From: Holophagaceae bacterium | GTDB lineage: Bacteria > Acidobacteriota > Holophagae > Holophagales > Holophagaceae | Assembly (NCBI GenBank): GCA_025353305.1 | Contig: JANXQX010000311.1 | Location: forward strand, 1 to 26,751 | Reading direction: 5' to 3' | Length of the DNA: 26,751 nt | Shown: piece by piece, positions 15,876 through 23,178 of the stretch | Position numbering within the stretch: the first letter of the stretch is position 1 | Layout: each line of letters starts with the position of its first letter | The notes under the pieces: generated by a model | Told to the model about the DNA's origin: nothing | The model's database searches: none | The model's input: only the letters and a program-made list of their open reading frames with translations | Program-made: the position numbers and the translations under genes

Positions 15876-17655
15876 TGATAACCTCGATCCAGGGTTTTTG
15901 GGGGGGGGTAAACGTGTTGATTTCAATTTGGTAGCGACGGACACCGCTCGGCATTTCTTCCACCAGAGGCAACCCAAGCCCATCGAAGAATGAAGCCACC
16001 TGGGCGTTCTTGGCGGTGGGAATAAATTCTGCAGCGAGGCTTCGGCAGCCCTTTCGAAGGGCGTCTTCCAGCATGGAGCCCCATATGGCGCTTTCGACGC
16101 CCCGTCCGATGACCCGGCAACTCATGAGAAAGGCATCCACCCGGGCCAATGCCCCCTCCCAATGCATGATCAGAATCCCTGTCAGTCCCGCCTCGCCGAA
16201 CCGGTCACTGACACTCAGGGCGTAGACGGTCCGGTCAGGACTCTCCATCATCCTCTGAATCTCCGCCTCGGTGTAGCGACGGGTCGTCAGATTGAACTGA
16301 TTGGATTTCAAGGTGAGTTCGCTGATACGCGGGATCTGCACTCGGTCATTCCGGGTCAGAGACACCTTAAGCCCCAGGGAGGCCAAGTAGTCCTCCTGGG
16401 ATTGCGAACCCGCCTTCAGCTCCTCGGCCTTGGCCCGCTGACGGTACTGCTCGGTCTTGGAACGGCTTTCTCGGGAAACTCCCCCCGCGAGGAAGAGTTC
16501 CTTGATCTCCTGAAACAGCGCGGGGTAATCCGAAAGCTTTGCTGGCACCTGGAAGGTGCGAACCAAGGGGAGTTGGGTTCTCACCGCCTCGCATTCGAAG
16601 GGTGAATCATCGAGGAATACCACACTATCAAGGCCCAGGTTCAGTTCATTGGCAATGTCCCGGAGATTGCTCGCTTTGTCGTTCCAGTTGACCTTCTGGA
16701 GGACGAAGTGCCGCTCCTGCAGGACAGCGTGAGGATGATGGGCCAGCACCTCTGCTACATCTTCAGGATTGTTCTTGCTACAGAGGCATAGAAGGATCCC
16801 GTTCTGCTCTAAGGCAGCCACTTCGTGCTGCACCCGCCAGTAAATATTCCCGGGATGATCAAAGGGCCCGAGCTTGATGCCCCCCAGCAAATCCTCGCCG
16901 ATGACCCCACCCCAGAGCGTGTTATCGCAATCCAACACCAGAACTTTGTGGAATCGGCTTCCGAAGCCGCGTGAGCAGGCGACCACGCGATGGGCCAGAT
17001 CATTAAAGAAGGCTGTGGTGTACGGGGCCTTGGCGCTGAAGTAGAAGCGCGGATCAAAGGCATGGGCCTGTCCCACCCGGCAAATGCTTTCTCCCGTTTC
17101 GATCCAGCGGATATTTGAAAACGGGGCGGCCTCTTCGCGAAGGGCCTGGTTGAAACGGGCGAGCACCTCGTCCACCTGATCCCCGCCTAACCCCACGGGG
17201 GGGTTCATGCGATGGAGGCTGCACAGAAATAGGGTCTTCAGGCCAGATGCACGCTGGAAAACGAGACGATGGCGGGCACGGAACTCTGCTTCCTTCGCTT
17301 CGAGGATAGCGATGGGCAAATGGGCAGCCTGGGCCTCAAAGGCGGGTAGGAGATTGTCGAAGAAGGGGAGCAACAGCATCTGATCGATGGCTGCGGCCTG
17401 AAAGCGGTCGACATCACCGACTGGATCATCAAAGTTGCCCTGCATCACACGCAGGCGCACACCTTGAAGCAAGGCCTGCTTACGGAGAAACACCCCCAGG
17501 AGTTCGATCGTCACGTTAGAGGAAAGACCGATGGCCGATTCACGAAAGCCACCATCCGAGAGTTCCAGCTCATCCAGAGCCCGTTGGATCTGGCTGAGGG
17601 TCGCGGAAGGGTTGGCGAGGACCGCCATGGGATCAAGGAGGGCTAATCCACTCAT
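15865..17655 (-). CDS. FkbH-like HAD-IIIC family protein with C-terminal GNAT-like domain
   Basis: A 596-residue protein. FkbH-type proteins take a three-carbon unit from 1,3-bisphosphoglycerate, dephosphorylate it and load D-glycerate on a carrier protein; close relatives may use other hydroxy acids. The HAD motif with D242 and D244 is in VLVLDCDNTLWGGVIGEDLL. CLCSKNNPEDVAEVL and the second acidic pair in VVFLDDSPFECEAVR follow, then an acyltransferase-like domain from about 430 on (LTLKSNQFNLTTRRYTEAEI, VDAFLMSCRVIGRGVESAIW). The first 220 residues form the extra N-terminal domain of long FkbH proteins. It starts in a 4-bp ATGA overlap with the gene before it and overlaps ACP-1 by 11 bp. 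A homopolymer of nine C lies 12 codons before its stop. Confidence 0.9.
   Translation of the reverse strand: MSGLALLDPMAVLANPSATLSQIQRALDELELSDGGFRESAIGLSSNVTIELLGVFLRKQALLQGVRLRVMQGNFDDPVGDVDRFQAAAIDQMLLLPFFDNLLPAFEAQAAHLPIAILEAKEAEFRARHRLVFQRASGLKTLFLCSLHRMNPPVGLGGDQVDEVLARFNQALREEAAPFSNIRWIETGESICRVGQAHAFDPRFYFSAKAPYTTAFFNDLAHRVVACSRGFGSRFHKVLVLDCDNTLWGGVIGEDLLGGIKLGPFDHPGNIYWRVQHEVAALEQNGILLCLCSKNNPEDVAEVLAHHPHAVLQERHFVLQKVNWNDKASNLRDIANELNLGLDSVVFLDDSPFECEAVRTQLPLVRTFQVPAKLSDYPALFQEIKELFLAGGVSRESRSKTEQYRQRAKAEELKAGSQSQEDYLASLGLKVSLTRNDRVQIPRISELTLKSNQFNLTTRRYTEAEIQRMMESPDRTVYALSVSDRFGEAGLTGILIMHWEGALARVDAFLMSCRVIGRGVESAIWGSMLEDALRKGCRSLAAEFIPTAKNAQVASFFDGLGLPLVEEMPSGVRRYQIEINTFTPPQKPWIEVINGG
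15900..15908 (-). repeat. C9 (coding strand) homopolymer at the FkbH/ACP-1 junction
   Basis: On the minus strand nine C are followed by five A, inside the last codons of the fkbH-like gene. The FkbH frame reads ACC CCC CCC CAA AAA. Loss of one C (C8), or skipping one base, changes to the ACP-1 frame, which is open through this point and continues ...KNPGSRLS into the ACP-1 methionine. The tract is the right length for slippage in replication or transcription. Confidence 0.7.
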
Positions 17656-18848
17656 GGCATGAAGATCCCGCCGTTGACACCAAGTGTCTGCCCCGTGACG
17701 AAGGCACCCTCATCCGAGACGAGGTAGGCCACAGCTGCCGCGATGTCCGTGGGCTGGGCCAGACGACGAAGAGGAGTCTGCCTGGCCACCATCAACTGCA
17801 CTTTCTCAGGGATATCTCCAATAAGCGGAGTCTCGGTCATCCCAGGCGCCACACAATTCACCGTGATGCCCGAGGGGCCAAATTCGGCCGCCACATAACG
17901 GGACATCATTGCAAGACCCGCCTTGGCCACCGCATAGCCCGTCCAGTTCGGAGAGGGATGCCCCTCCACCACTTGGGAAGTGATATTGACGATGCGCCCG
18001 TAGCGCTGGGTGGCCATCACCGGGAGGCAGGCCTTCACCAGGAGGAAGGCCCCCTTGAGTTGCACATCCAGATGACGTTGAAAATCGGCCCATTCCATTC
18101 CAATGAAGGGCTTTGGGTTGATGTGGGATGAAGCATTGTTCACCAACACACCCACTCCGCCAAAGATCCGGACAGCTTCGGCGCATAGTTTTCCAGCCCC
18201 TTCGGGCGTAGAGACATCGGCCTGGACGGCGATCGCACGGCCGTTGGCGGCCTCGATCTCAGCGACAACCTCAAGAGCCCGATCCTTCTTTCCCAAATAA
18301 TTCACGACGACACCGAATCCATCCTGAGCCAGTCGGAGGCAGATCGACCGTCCGATGCCACCTGAACCACCCGTCACGATCACAACCCGGGGTCTTCCTC
18401 CCGATGGTTCAGGAGCCACCGGGTGCTTGCCGGCAAGCACCTTGACCTTGCCGACCCCGATGAGAACCGTTTGTTGATTCTGATTCACGATCCGCGTCTC
18501 CAACTCAAGGAGCCGTTCTCGATCATGTTTCTTAAGGACGGTGCAAGATACGGTGAGTTCGTCGCCAAGGCGCACAGGTAGCAGGAACTCCATGTTCTGA
18601 GTCACCCACAGGGCCCCTGGCCCGGGAAGTTTGGTTCCAATCACCGTGGAGATGAAGGATGCTCCCAGCATGCCGTGGACCACAATGTCTTTGAATGGAG
18701 TGCCCTCAGCAAAGCCCCTATCCACATGTAGCGGATTATCGTCACCTGTCATCTCAACAAACTTCTTGATGTCCGCTTCGGTGATCACCTTGACCAGCTG
18801 CTGTCGATCACCGATCTTGATCGTTTCGAAATCCGCGAAGCTACTCAT
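17652..18848 (-). CDS. Bifunctional MaoC-like hydratase / FabG-like 3-oxoacyl reductase fusion
   Basis: A 398-residue fusion of two fatty-acid-type activities. Residues 1-140 are a MaoC/(R)-hydratase hot-dog domain with the D-x4-H pair (D36, H41) in GDDNPLHVD and the VVHGML segment (56-61). Residues 153-398 are a classical SDR: VTGGSGGIGR (158-167), NNAS (237-240) and the catalytic S291, Y305, K309 (NITSQ...YAVAK). Together they would interconvert 3-oxoacyl-, 3-hydroxyacyl- and enoyl-ACP. The frame opens at 18878; ATG 18848 is chosen because it overlaps the KAS III stop as ATGA. The 3' end overlaps the fkbH-like start in the same way. Confidence 0.9.
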   Translation of the reverse strand: MSSFADFETIKIGDRQQLVKVITEADIKKFVEMTGDDNPLHVDRGFAEGTPFKDIVVHGMLGASFISTVIGTKLPGPGALWVTQNMEFLLPVRLGDELTVSCTVLKKHDRERLLELETRIVNQNQQTVLIGVGKVKVLAGKHPVAPEPSGGRPRVVIVTGGSGGIGRSICLRLAQDGFGVVVNYLGKKDRALEVVAEIEAANGRAIAVQADVSTPEGAGKLCAEAVRIFGGVGVLVNNASSHINPKPFIGMEWADFQRHLDVQLKGAFLLVKACLPVMATQRYGRIVNITSQVVEGHPSPNWTGYAVAKAGLAMMSRYVAAEFGPSGITVNCVAPGMTETPLIGDIPEKVQLMVARQTPLRRLAQPTDIAAAVAYLVSDEGAFVTGQTLGVNGGIFMP

Positions 18849-19861
18849 CGATGGCCCCCCAGTCGAGGCATATCCCATCGCCAGACGCTGGCTGCGAAGT
18901 TGAACCCGGCCCCCACAGCGGCCAGCGCCACATGATCCCCAGACTTGATATGGCCCTTGGCTACCGCCTCGCTAAGAGCGATGGGGAGAGAGGCAGCTCC
19001 CGTGTTGCCAATCTCTTCAACATTGGTGTAGGTCAAGGAGGGATCAAAGCCCATCTTCTTCATGATGTACTCGATGAGACGAAAATTCGCCTGATGGAAG
19101 ACGAGGAAATCGAGGCCCTTGGGGTCGATGCCCGCCTTACTGCAGGCCCGTCGGATGGTCGGCGGAAGGTGCGTGATGGCCTGCTTCCACGTGGCCAGGC
19201 CATTCATCTCCATGAGGTCCACGGCAGGATCGAAGGCGCGCCCATTCATGGGGAAGCTCGATCCCCCGCCACGCAGGCGCACCGCTTCAAAATTGGAACT
19301 ATCCGTAAAGAAGGCTGACGCGAGAATGCCCTTGTCCGGTTCACAGCGTCCGAGGACAGCGGCCCCTGCCCCATCGCTGAGGTAGATGGCCGTGTTCACA
19401 TCCTTCCGATCGATGTAGCGGCTGCAGAATTCGACGCCCACGACCACGGCGTAGCGGACGCTCTCATCCACCTTCATCCGGTCTGAGGCCGCCGTGAGGC
19501 CCGCCACAAAACCACTACAATTCGCCTGGAGATCGAAGATCTGCGCCTGGGTAGCCTTGAGATCCCGCTGGACCTTCGCAGACAGGGGAGGAAAGAGGTA
19601 ATCCCCGGAAAAAGTACAGGCGATGATCAGATCCACCTGGTCGGCAGAGATCCCTGCCATCTCAATGGCCTGCGCCACCGCACGAGTCGCATAGTCCGAA
19701 GCCGAATCCTCAGGGGAAGCGATGCGGCGCCTCTTGATCCCTGTCTTCTCGATGATCCATTCGGGGGTGACGGGAAGGTTCCGGCAGAGGGTCTCATTAT
19801 CCTCAAAGCCCGCTGGCAGGGTGTGTCCTACACCAATAATGGAGATTCCGGGGAAGGACAT
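18845..19861 (-). CDS. 3-oxoacyl-ACP synthase III (FabH-like ketosynthase)
   Basis: A 338-residue thiolase-fold condensing enzyme, normal FabH length. The active-site triad is complete: C115 in LQANCSGFVAGL, H256 in FLVFHQANFRLIEYI and N286 in EEIGNTGAASLP. KAS III enzymes start chains by condensing an acyl-CoA or acyl-thioester with malonyl-ACP, and some relatives make esters or amides instead. The frame is open to 19999, but ATG 19861 lies 2 bp after the preceding stop and starts the conserved MSFPGISIIGVGHTLP. Its stop overlaps the next gene as ATGA (18845-18848). It is the only ketosynthase seen, suggesting one round of condensation. Confidence 0.92.
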   Translation of the reverse strand: MSFPGISIIGVGHTLPAGFEDNETLCRNLPVTPEWIIEKTGIKRRRIASPEDSASDYATRAVAQAIEMAGISADQVDLIIACTFSGDYLFPPLSAKVQRDLKATQAQIFDLQANCSGFVAGLTAASDRMKVDESVRYAVVVGVEFCSRYIDRKDVNTAIYLSDGAGAAVLGRCEPDKGILASAFFTDSSNFEAVRLRGGGSSFPMNGRAFDPAVDLMEMNGLATWKQAITHLPPTIRRACSKAGIDPKGLDFLVFHQANFRLIEYIMKKMGFDPSLTYTNVEEIGNTGAASLPIALSEAVAKGHIKSGDHVALAAVGAGFNFAASVWRWDMPRLGGHR

Positions 19862-19863
19862 CG

Positions 19864-20553
19864 TCACTGCTCCCGCAAGGGCGCTTCGAGGATGTCCAGG
19901 AAATCCAGCAGTGGAACATTGTTCCGCCGGATGCTTTCGAAGGTCGCGCAATCCCCATGGCCGGGGAGTACAAGGGCGGTGCCGGGAAGCTGGTTCCATA
20001 GGGCCAATAGGGTGGCTTTCAGCATCTCGGAATCCTCCCCCGGCAATCTGGAGAGACCCACCCCATAGCTGTACAGGGTGTCACCCGTGAAGAGGGCCTG
20101 CCCATAGTGAAGGATGCAGCTCCCCGGTGTATGCCCGGGTGTGGCGAGGACACGCAATTCCTGCTCGCCTAGGATCATGGCCAAGCCTTCCGCCTCGTCC
20201 ACGCGGGGCTGTTTCATGGTGAGGGGGATCTTGAAGGCCATCATAAGGAAGTTGGACCCCCTCAGCGTCTTGAGATCAGCCCGGTGGAGATGGCAAGTGG
20301 CACCGTACTTCTCCTGAAAGAAGGCCGCGCTGCCCGCATGATCGAAGTGCCCATGCGTGCAAAAGATATGACGAGGCTCCAGGTTGAGCCCCTTGAGGGC
20401 GGCGTCGATCATCTCTGGATTCGTCCCGGGATCCACCAGAAAACAAACACCCGGCCCCCCAGTGGCGCAGATGTAAGTATTTGATGGAAAGATCCGGTTG
20501 ACGACCCGCCAGATGCGGTCGCCGACTTGGCATGTAGAATTTAGATTCTCCAA
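19864..20553 (-). CDS. Metallo-beta-lactamase-fold hydrolase (glyoxalase II-like)
   Basis: A 229-residue hydrolase with the metal-binding HxHxDH motif (H67, H69, D71, H72) in CTHGHFDHAG, and further ligand sites in ATPGHTPGSCILHYG, FTGDTL and VLPGHGDC. Glyoxalase II-like proteins cleave thioesters, so here it could release or edit a carrier-bound acyl group (inference). The start is unusual: the upstream SDR stop (20555-20557) is followed after one base by TTG 20553, with GGGGGAG about ten bases upstream. No ATG begins the conserved part, so the frame's first ~70 residues (from 20763) are a shadow of the SDR gene. Confidence 0.85.
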   Translation of the reverse strand: MENLNSTCQVGDRIWRVVNRIFPSNTYICATGGPGVCFLVDPGTNPEMIDAALKGLNLEPRHIFCTHGHFDHAGSAAFFQEKYGATCHLHRADLKTLRGSNFLMMAFKIPLTMKQPRVDEAEGLAMILGEQELRVLATPGHTPGSCILHYGQALFTGDTLYSYGVGLSRLPGEDSEMLKATLLALWNQLPGTALVLPGHGDCATFESIRRNNVPLLDFLDILEAPLREQ

Positions 20554-20554
20554 T

Positions 20555-21271
20555 TTAATGCACTCCCCCGAGGTAAAGGGTCTGGGCGGTAAGGTAGGAA
20601 CTCCGGTCCGATGCGAAGAAATCGAGAACGTTGAGAATATCGTCGTCCTGGGCGAATCGCGAGATGGGAAGCCCATCGATGACATCTTGGATCTTGTCCT
20701 GTGGTAATTGGCTGAGCATATCTGTCGCGATGGCCGAGATGGCAAGAGTGTTGACAGTGACATGGAAGGGTGCGAATTCCTTGGCCATGATATTGCCCAT
20801 GGTCATGAGCCCGGCCTTGCAGGCTGCGTACATTGAATCACCCATGGGTTCGAGGCTCACCGCCATGGAGCTAATATTAATGATTCGCCCCCACTTTTCC
20901 TTCCGCATCAGCTTCGCCGCTTCCCGTGAGATGAGAAAAGGACCCAATAGATTTGTATCCACCATGTTTTTTGCCGCACCGGCGGCCATGATGAGAGCGT
21001 ACTGGGATGTGAGTACCGCGGCGTTGTTTACCAGAATATGGAGGGTGGGGAATTCCCGGCGCAGAGCCAAGAAGGTCTTCTGAATCTCATTAGGTTCTGC
21101 GATATCCACCTGAAAGTGACGGTAGCGTTCATGGGTGAGGGTCGCCTCTCCCCTGGCGAAGCCGATAACCGTGGCTCCCTCCTTTAGGAAGTGCTCACAG
21201 ATGAGTCGCCCCACCCCCCGTCGGCTACCAGTAACTAGGGCAACCCGACCGAGAAAGGCTTCACCCGTCAT
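20555..21271 (-). CDS. Short-chain dehydrogenase/reductase
   Basis: A 238-residue classical SDR: nucleotide motif VTGSRRGVGR (13-22), NNAA (82-85) and catalytic S135, Y148, K152 (NISSMAVS...YAACK). It lies between ACP-2 and the hydrolase in the acyl cassette, so a 3-oxoacyl-ACP reductase role is likely, but reduction of a sugar or small acid is not excluded. It differs clearly from the SDR half of the MaoC fusion, so the cassette has two reductases. A GTG at 21277 is an alternative start: it shares one base with the ACP-2 stop and is closer to the AAGAAGG sequence. I prefer ATG 21271, but not strongly. Confidence 0.88.
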   Translation of the reverse strand: MTGEAFLGRVALVTGSRRGVGRLICEHFLKEGATVIGFARGEATLTHERYRHFQVDIAEPNEIQKTFLALRREFPTLHILVNNAAVLTSQYALIMAAGAAKNMVDTNLLGPFLISREAAKLMRKEKWGRIINISSMAVSLEPMGDSMYAACKAGLMTMGNIMAKEFAPFHVTVNTLAISAIATDMLSQLPQDKIQDVIDGLPISRFAQDDDILNVLDFFASDRSSYLTAQTLYLGGVH

Positions 21272-21276
21272 GGACA

Positions 21277-21582
21277 CTACGCCTTCTTGCCGGTCAGATG
21301 GAGAATGTATGCGGAGAGAGTCCGCACATCCGTGAATGGTGATATTTCTTGGTTAAGAGCCTGGTCATCCGTAAGACTGATGGCCTCACCCATCGCATCG
21401 GATACAGCCATCTCCACATCAGCGATCACGGAGACAAGAGCTAGCGAGTCCAAAAGAGAGGAGCCACCGAAGAGGATGGTATCGATGCCCACGGGCACCT
21501 GATTCGCGCCGTCCCGCTCTGTGTTGAGGTTTGTCAGCGCCTGGAAAATGATTGCCAGGATGGATTCTTGGGTGAGGGCCAT
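21277..21582 (-). CDS. Acyl carrier protein 2
   Basis: A 101-residue carrier protein with the phosphopantetheine serine S46 in LFGGSSLLDSLALVSVIADV. It has a longer N-terminal region and loop (ERDGANQVPVGIDTILFGG) than ACP-1, and GxSxLLDSL rather than AAWDSL, so the two carriers are probably not interchangeable. GGAAG lies before ATG 21582. The stop is joined to the SDR start region, and the GNAT gene ends 28 bp upstream. Confidence 0.88.
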   Translation of the reverse strand: MALTQESILAIIFQALTNLNTERDGANQVPVGIDTILFGGSSLLDSLALVSVIADVEMAVSDAMGEAISLTDDQALNQEISPFTDVRTLSAYILHLTGKKA

Positions 21583-21610
21583 GGAGTCTTCCTTTCAATG
21601 CGGGTTACAG

Positions 21611-22204
21611 CTAGGACTTAACGTCGATCCGACCTCGTCCGGCGGCAATCAGGGCGCGCATCCGGGGCAATGTGATACGTCGGTATTCATCTTCCAGCAG
21701 GCCCATGCAGATGGCATCCTGGAAATGATTATTAATGAAATAATGATTCCGGAGGCGCCCCTCCTCCTTCATGCCGAGGTAGGTCTGCCATTTGTAGATG
21801 GCTATGTTATCAGAGGCGATGGTTCCGTGGACCCGAGAAAGCTTCAGGGCATCGAAGGCGAATTCGTACAGAAGCTTCATCGCTTCCACCGCAACAGGAA
21901 TCCCTCGGGTCGCATCCTCTTCACCGATGAGAAAGCGGCCTGGTTCCGCCCTTCGGTTGGAGAGATCCACGGCCACGAGGGAGAGCATGCCAACCGCTTT
22001 TCCCCCCTGAAGTTCGATGATGAAGTTGTATTCGGAGTTCGGCCGGGAGGCGATCCACGCCCTCTGGGATTCAAGGTTTCCCGCCCCTTGGTTTAGATTG
22101 AGCGCGCGCTCACCCTTGCGCCAATGAAACGTCATCTCGGCGTCTTCTGGAGTAAGTGCCCGAAGGTTGACAAATTCACCGCTCAGGACGGGTTGCGTCA
22201 GCAT
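21611..22204 (-). CDS. GNAT-family N-acyltransferase (RimJ/RimL-like)
   Basis: A 197-residue GNAT enzyme. Recognisable parts are FVNLRALTPEDAEMTFHWRK near the start, the NFIIELQGGKAVGMLSLVAV strand pair, the cofactor-binding RFLIGEEDATRGIPVAVEAM and RVHGTIASDNIAIYKWQTYL. Such proteins move an acyl group from CoA or a carrier protein to an amine. In this operon a 3-amino-3,6-dideoxyhexose is the obvious acceptor, with acyl-ACP the possible donor (inference). An ATG lies at 22210 too, but 22204 gives a normal spacing from AAAAGG. It is closest to sugar-modifying and RimL-like members, not to the LbH-type FdtC family. An ordinary acetyl donor remains possible. Confidence 0.83.
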   Translation of the reverse strand: MLTQPVLSGEFVNLRALTPEDAEMTFHWRKGERALNLNQGAGNLESQRAWIASRPNSEYNFIIELQGGKAVGMLSLVAVDLSNRRAEPGRFLIGEEDATRGIPVAVEAMKLLYEFAFDALKLSRVHGTIASDNIAIYKWQTYLGMKEEGRLRNHYFINNHFQDAICMGLLEDEYRRITLPRMRALIAAGRGRIDVKS

Positions 22205-22216
22205 GTGCATCCTTTT

Positions 22217-23137
22217 CTAAGTAACCACGAATGCCGCGGCGAGAGGGACCGGAAGCCCAGGGGCAGCGGGACTGTAGGCGGCTCCTAGCCAGGATTGCTC
22301 CAAGGTGAAACCTGCGGTGACTAGCTGTTGCATGACCTCCTCGGGTTTCCGGTAGAGGAAAATATGATCAGCATTAGGGGCGTCCAAAGCAGCGGTAATG
22401 AAGGCTTTGCCCCCGGGGGGCAAACCAGTTCGGAGAGCCCGGAGGAAGGTTAATGGATCCTCGAGATGTTCCAGCACCTCTACGCAGACGAGGAACTCCA
22501 CTGGATCTATAGGGTCCGAGACGACATCCCTTAGTTCCACTTCGTAACGATGAGAGAGATCGAAAGCTTGGAGGTGGTTCTCCGTAAAGGTCTTCGATGA
22601 AGGGCTGATGTCGTAGCCTTTTCCACACAAATCGGGGAGCCGCTGCAGGAGGATGCGGGAATAAAGCCCCGTCCCGATACCTACTTCTGCAAAGAAAGTG
22701 GCACCCTTATCAAGAAGAGGATCGACGAAGGCTGACTCGAAAAAACGCAATTGCCGATAGTGGTGGGGCCAGAAGTAGTGAGAGAGCAAAAGACCTGGCA
22801 AATATTGATTCATCATGAAATCGGAATTAAAGTACACCTCTTCAGATGCTTCTTTATGCGTTTTTTGAGGATATATTGGTTCAATCTCGAATTGTTTTTG
22901 TCGGCGCAAGGCGTCAAAGGCAAACGCGGCATACCCCTTGAGGGCGAGTTCCAATGCACTATCAGAAGGAAAGAGACGCCGCAACGTCTCCTCGCAGGCA
23001 TCCACCCAGGATTGACCGAAAGCAATGGCGGCACGATCTATGATGTCTTTAGAGAATCGATGCCGTTCCCGGAGCAATTGGCGGAGTCGCTCTAGACTGG
23101 GTGTGTGTTTTTCACTTATTAAATAATTTTGCCGCAT
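22217..23137 (-). CDS. Class I SAM-dependent methyltransferase
   Basis: A 306-residue protein with a ~145-residue N-terminal extension and a Rossmann methyltransferase domain: motif I FAEVGIGTGLYSRILL (149-164), then GKGYDISPSSKTF, CVEVLEHLEDPLTFLRALRT and GGKAFITAALDAPNADHIFL, which are typical of the methyltransferase-11/23-like group. The extension is charged and helical in appearance. ATG 23137 follows GGAAAG; the open frame reaches 23218 but the extra part does not look conserved. Position at the head of the acyl/3-amino-sugar operon suggests O- or N-methylation of the sugar or its acyl group, but the target cannot be deduced. Confidence 0.82.
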   Translation of the reverse strand: MRQNYLISEKHTPSLERLRQLLRERHRFSKDIIDRAAIAFGQSWVDACEETLRRLFPSDSALELALKGYAAFAFDALRRQKQFEIEPIYPQKTHKEASEEVYFNSDFMMNQYLPGLLLSHYFWPHHYRQLRFFESAFVDPLLDKGATFFAEVGIGTGLYSRILLQRLPDLCGKGYDISPSSKTFTENHLQAFDLSHRYEVELRDVVSDPIDPVEFLVCVEVLEHLEDPLTFLRALRTGLPPGGKAFITAALDAPNADHIFLYRKPEEVMQQLVTAGFTLEQSWLGAAYSPAAPGLPVPLAAAFVVT

Positions 23138-23178
23138 AAAAGTTTCTTTCCATTGTATATTTCCGATGAATTGCTGAC

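Noticed and set aside
14283..21582. Modular polyketide or non-ribosomal peptide synthase
   Set aside because: All activities are separate small proteins apart from one two-domain fusion, there is no condensation or multi-domain ketosynthase module, and only a KAS III is present.
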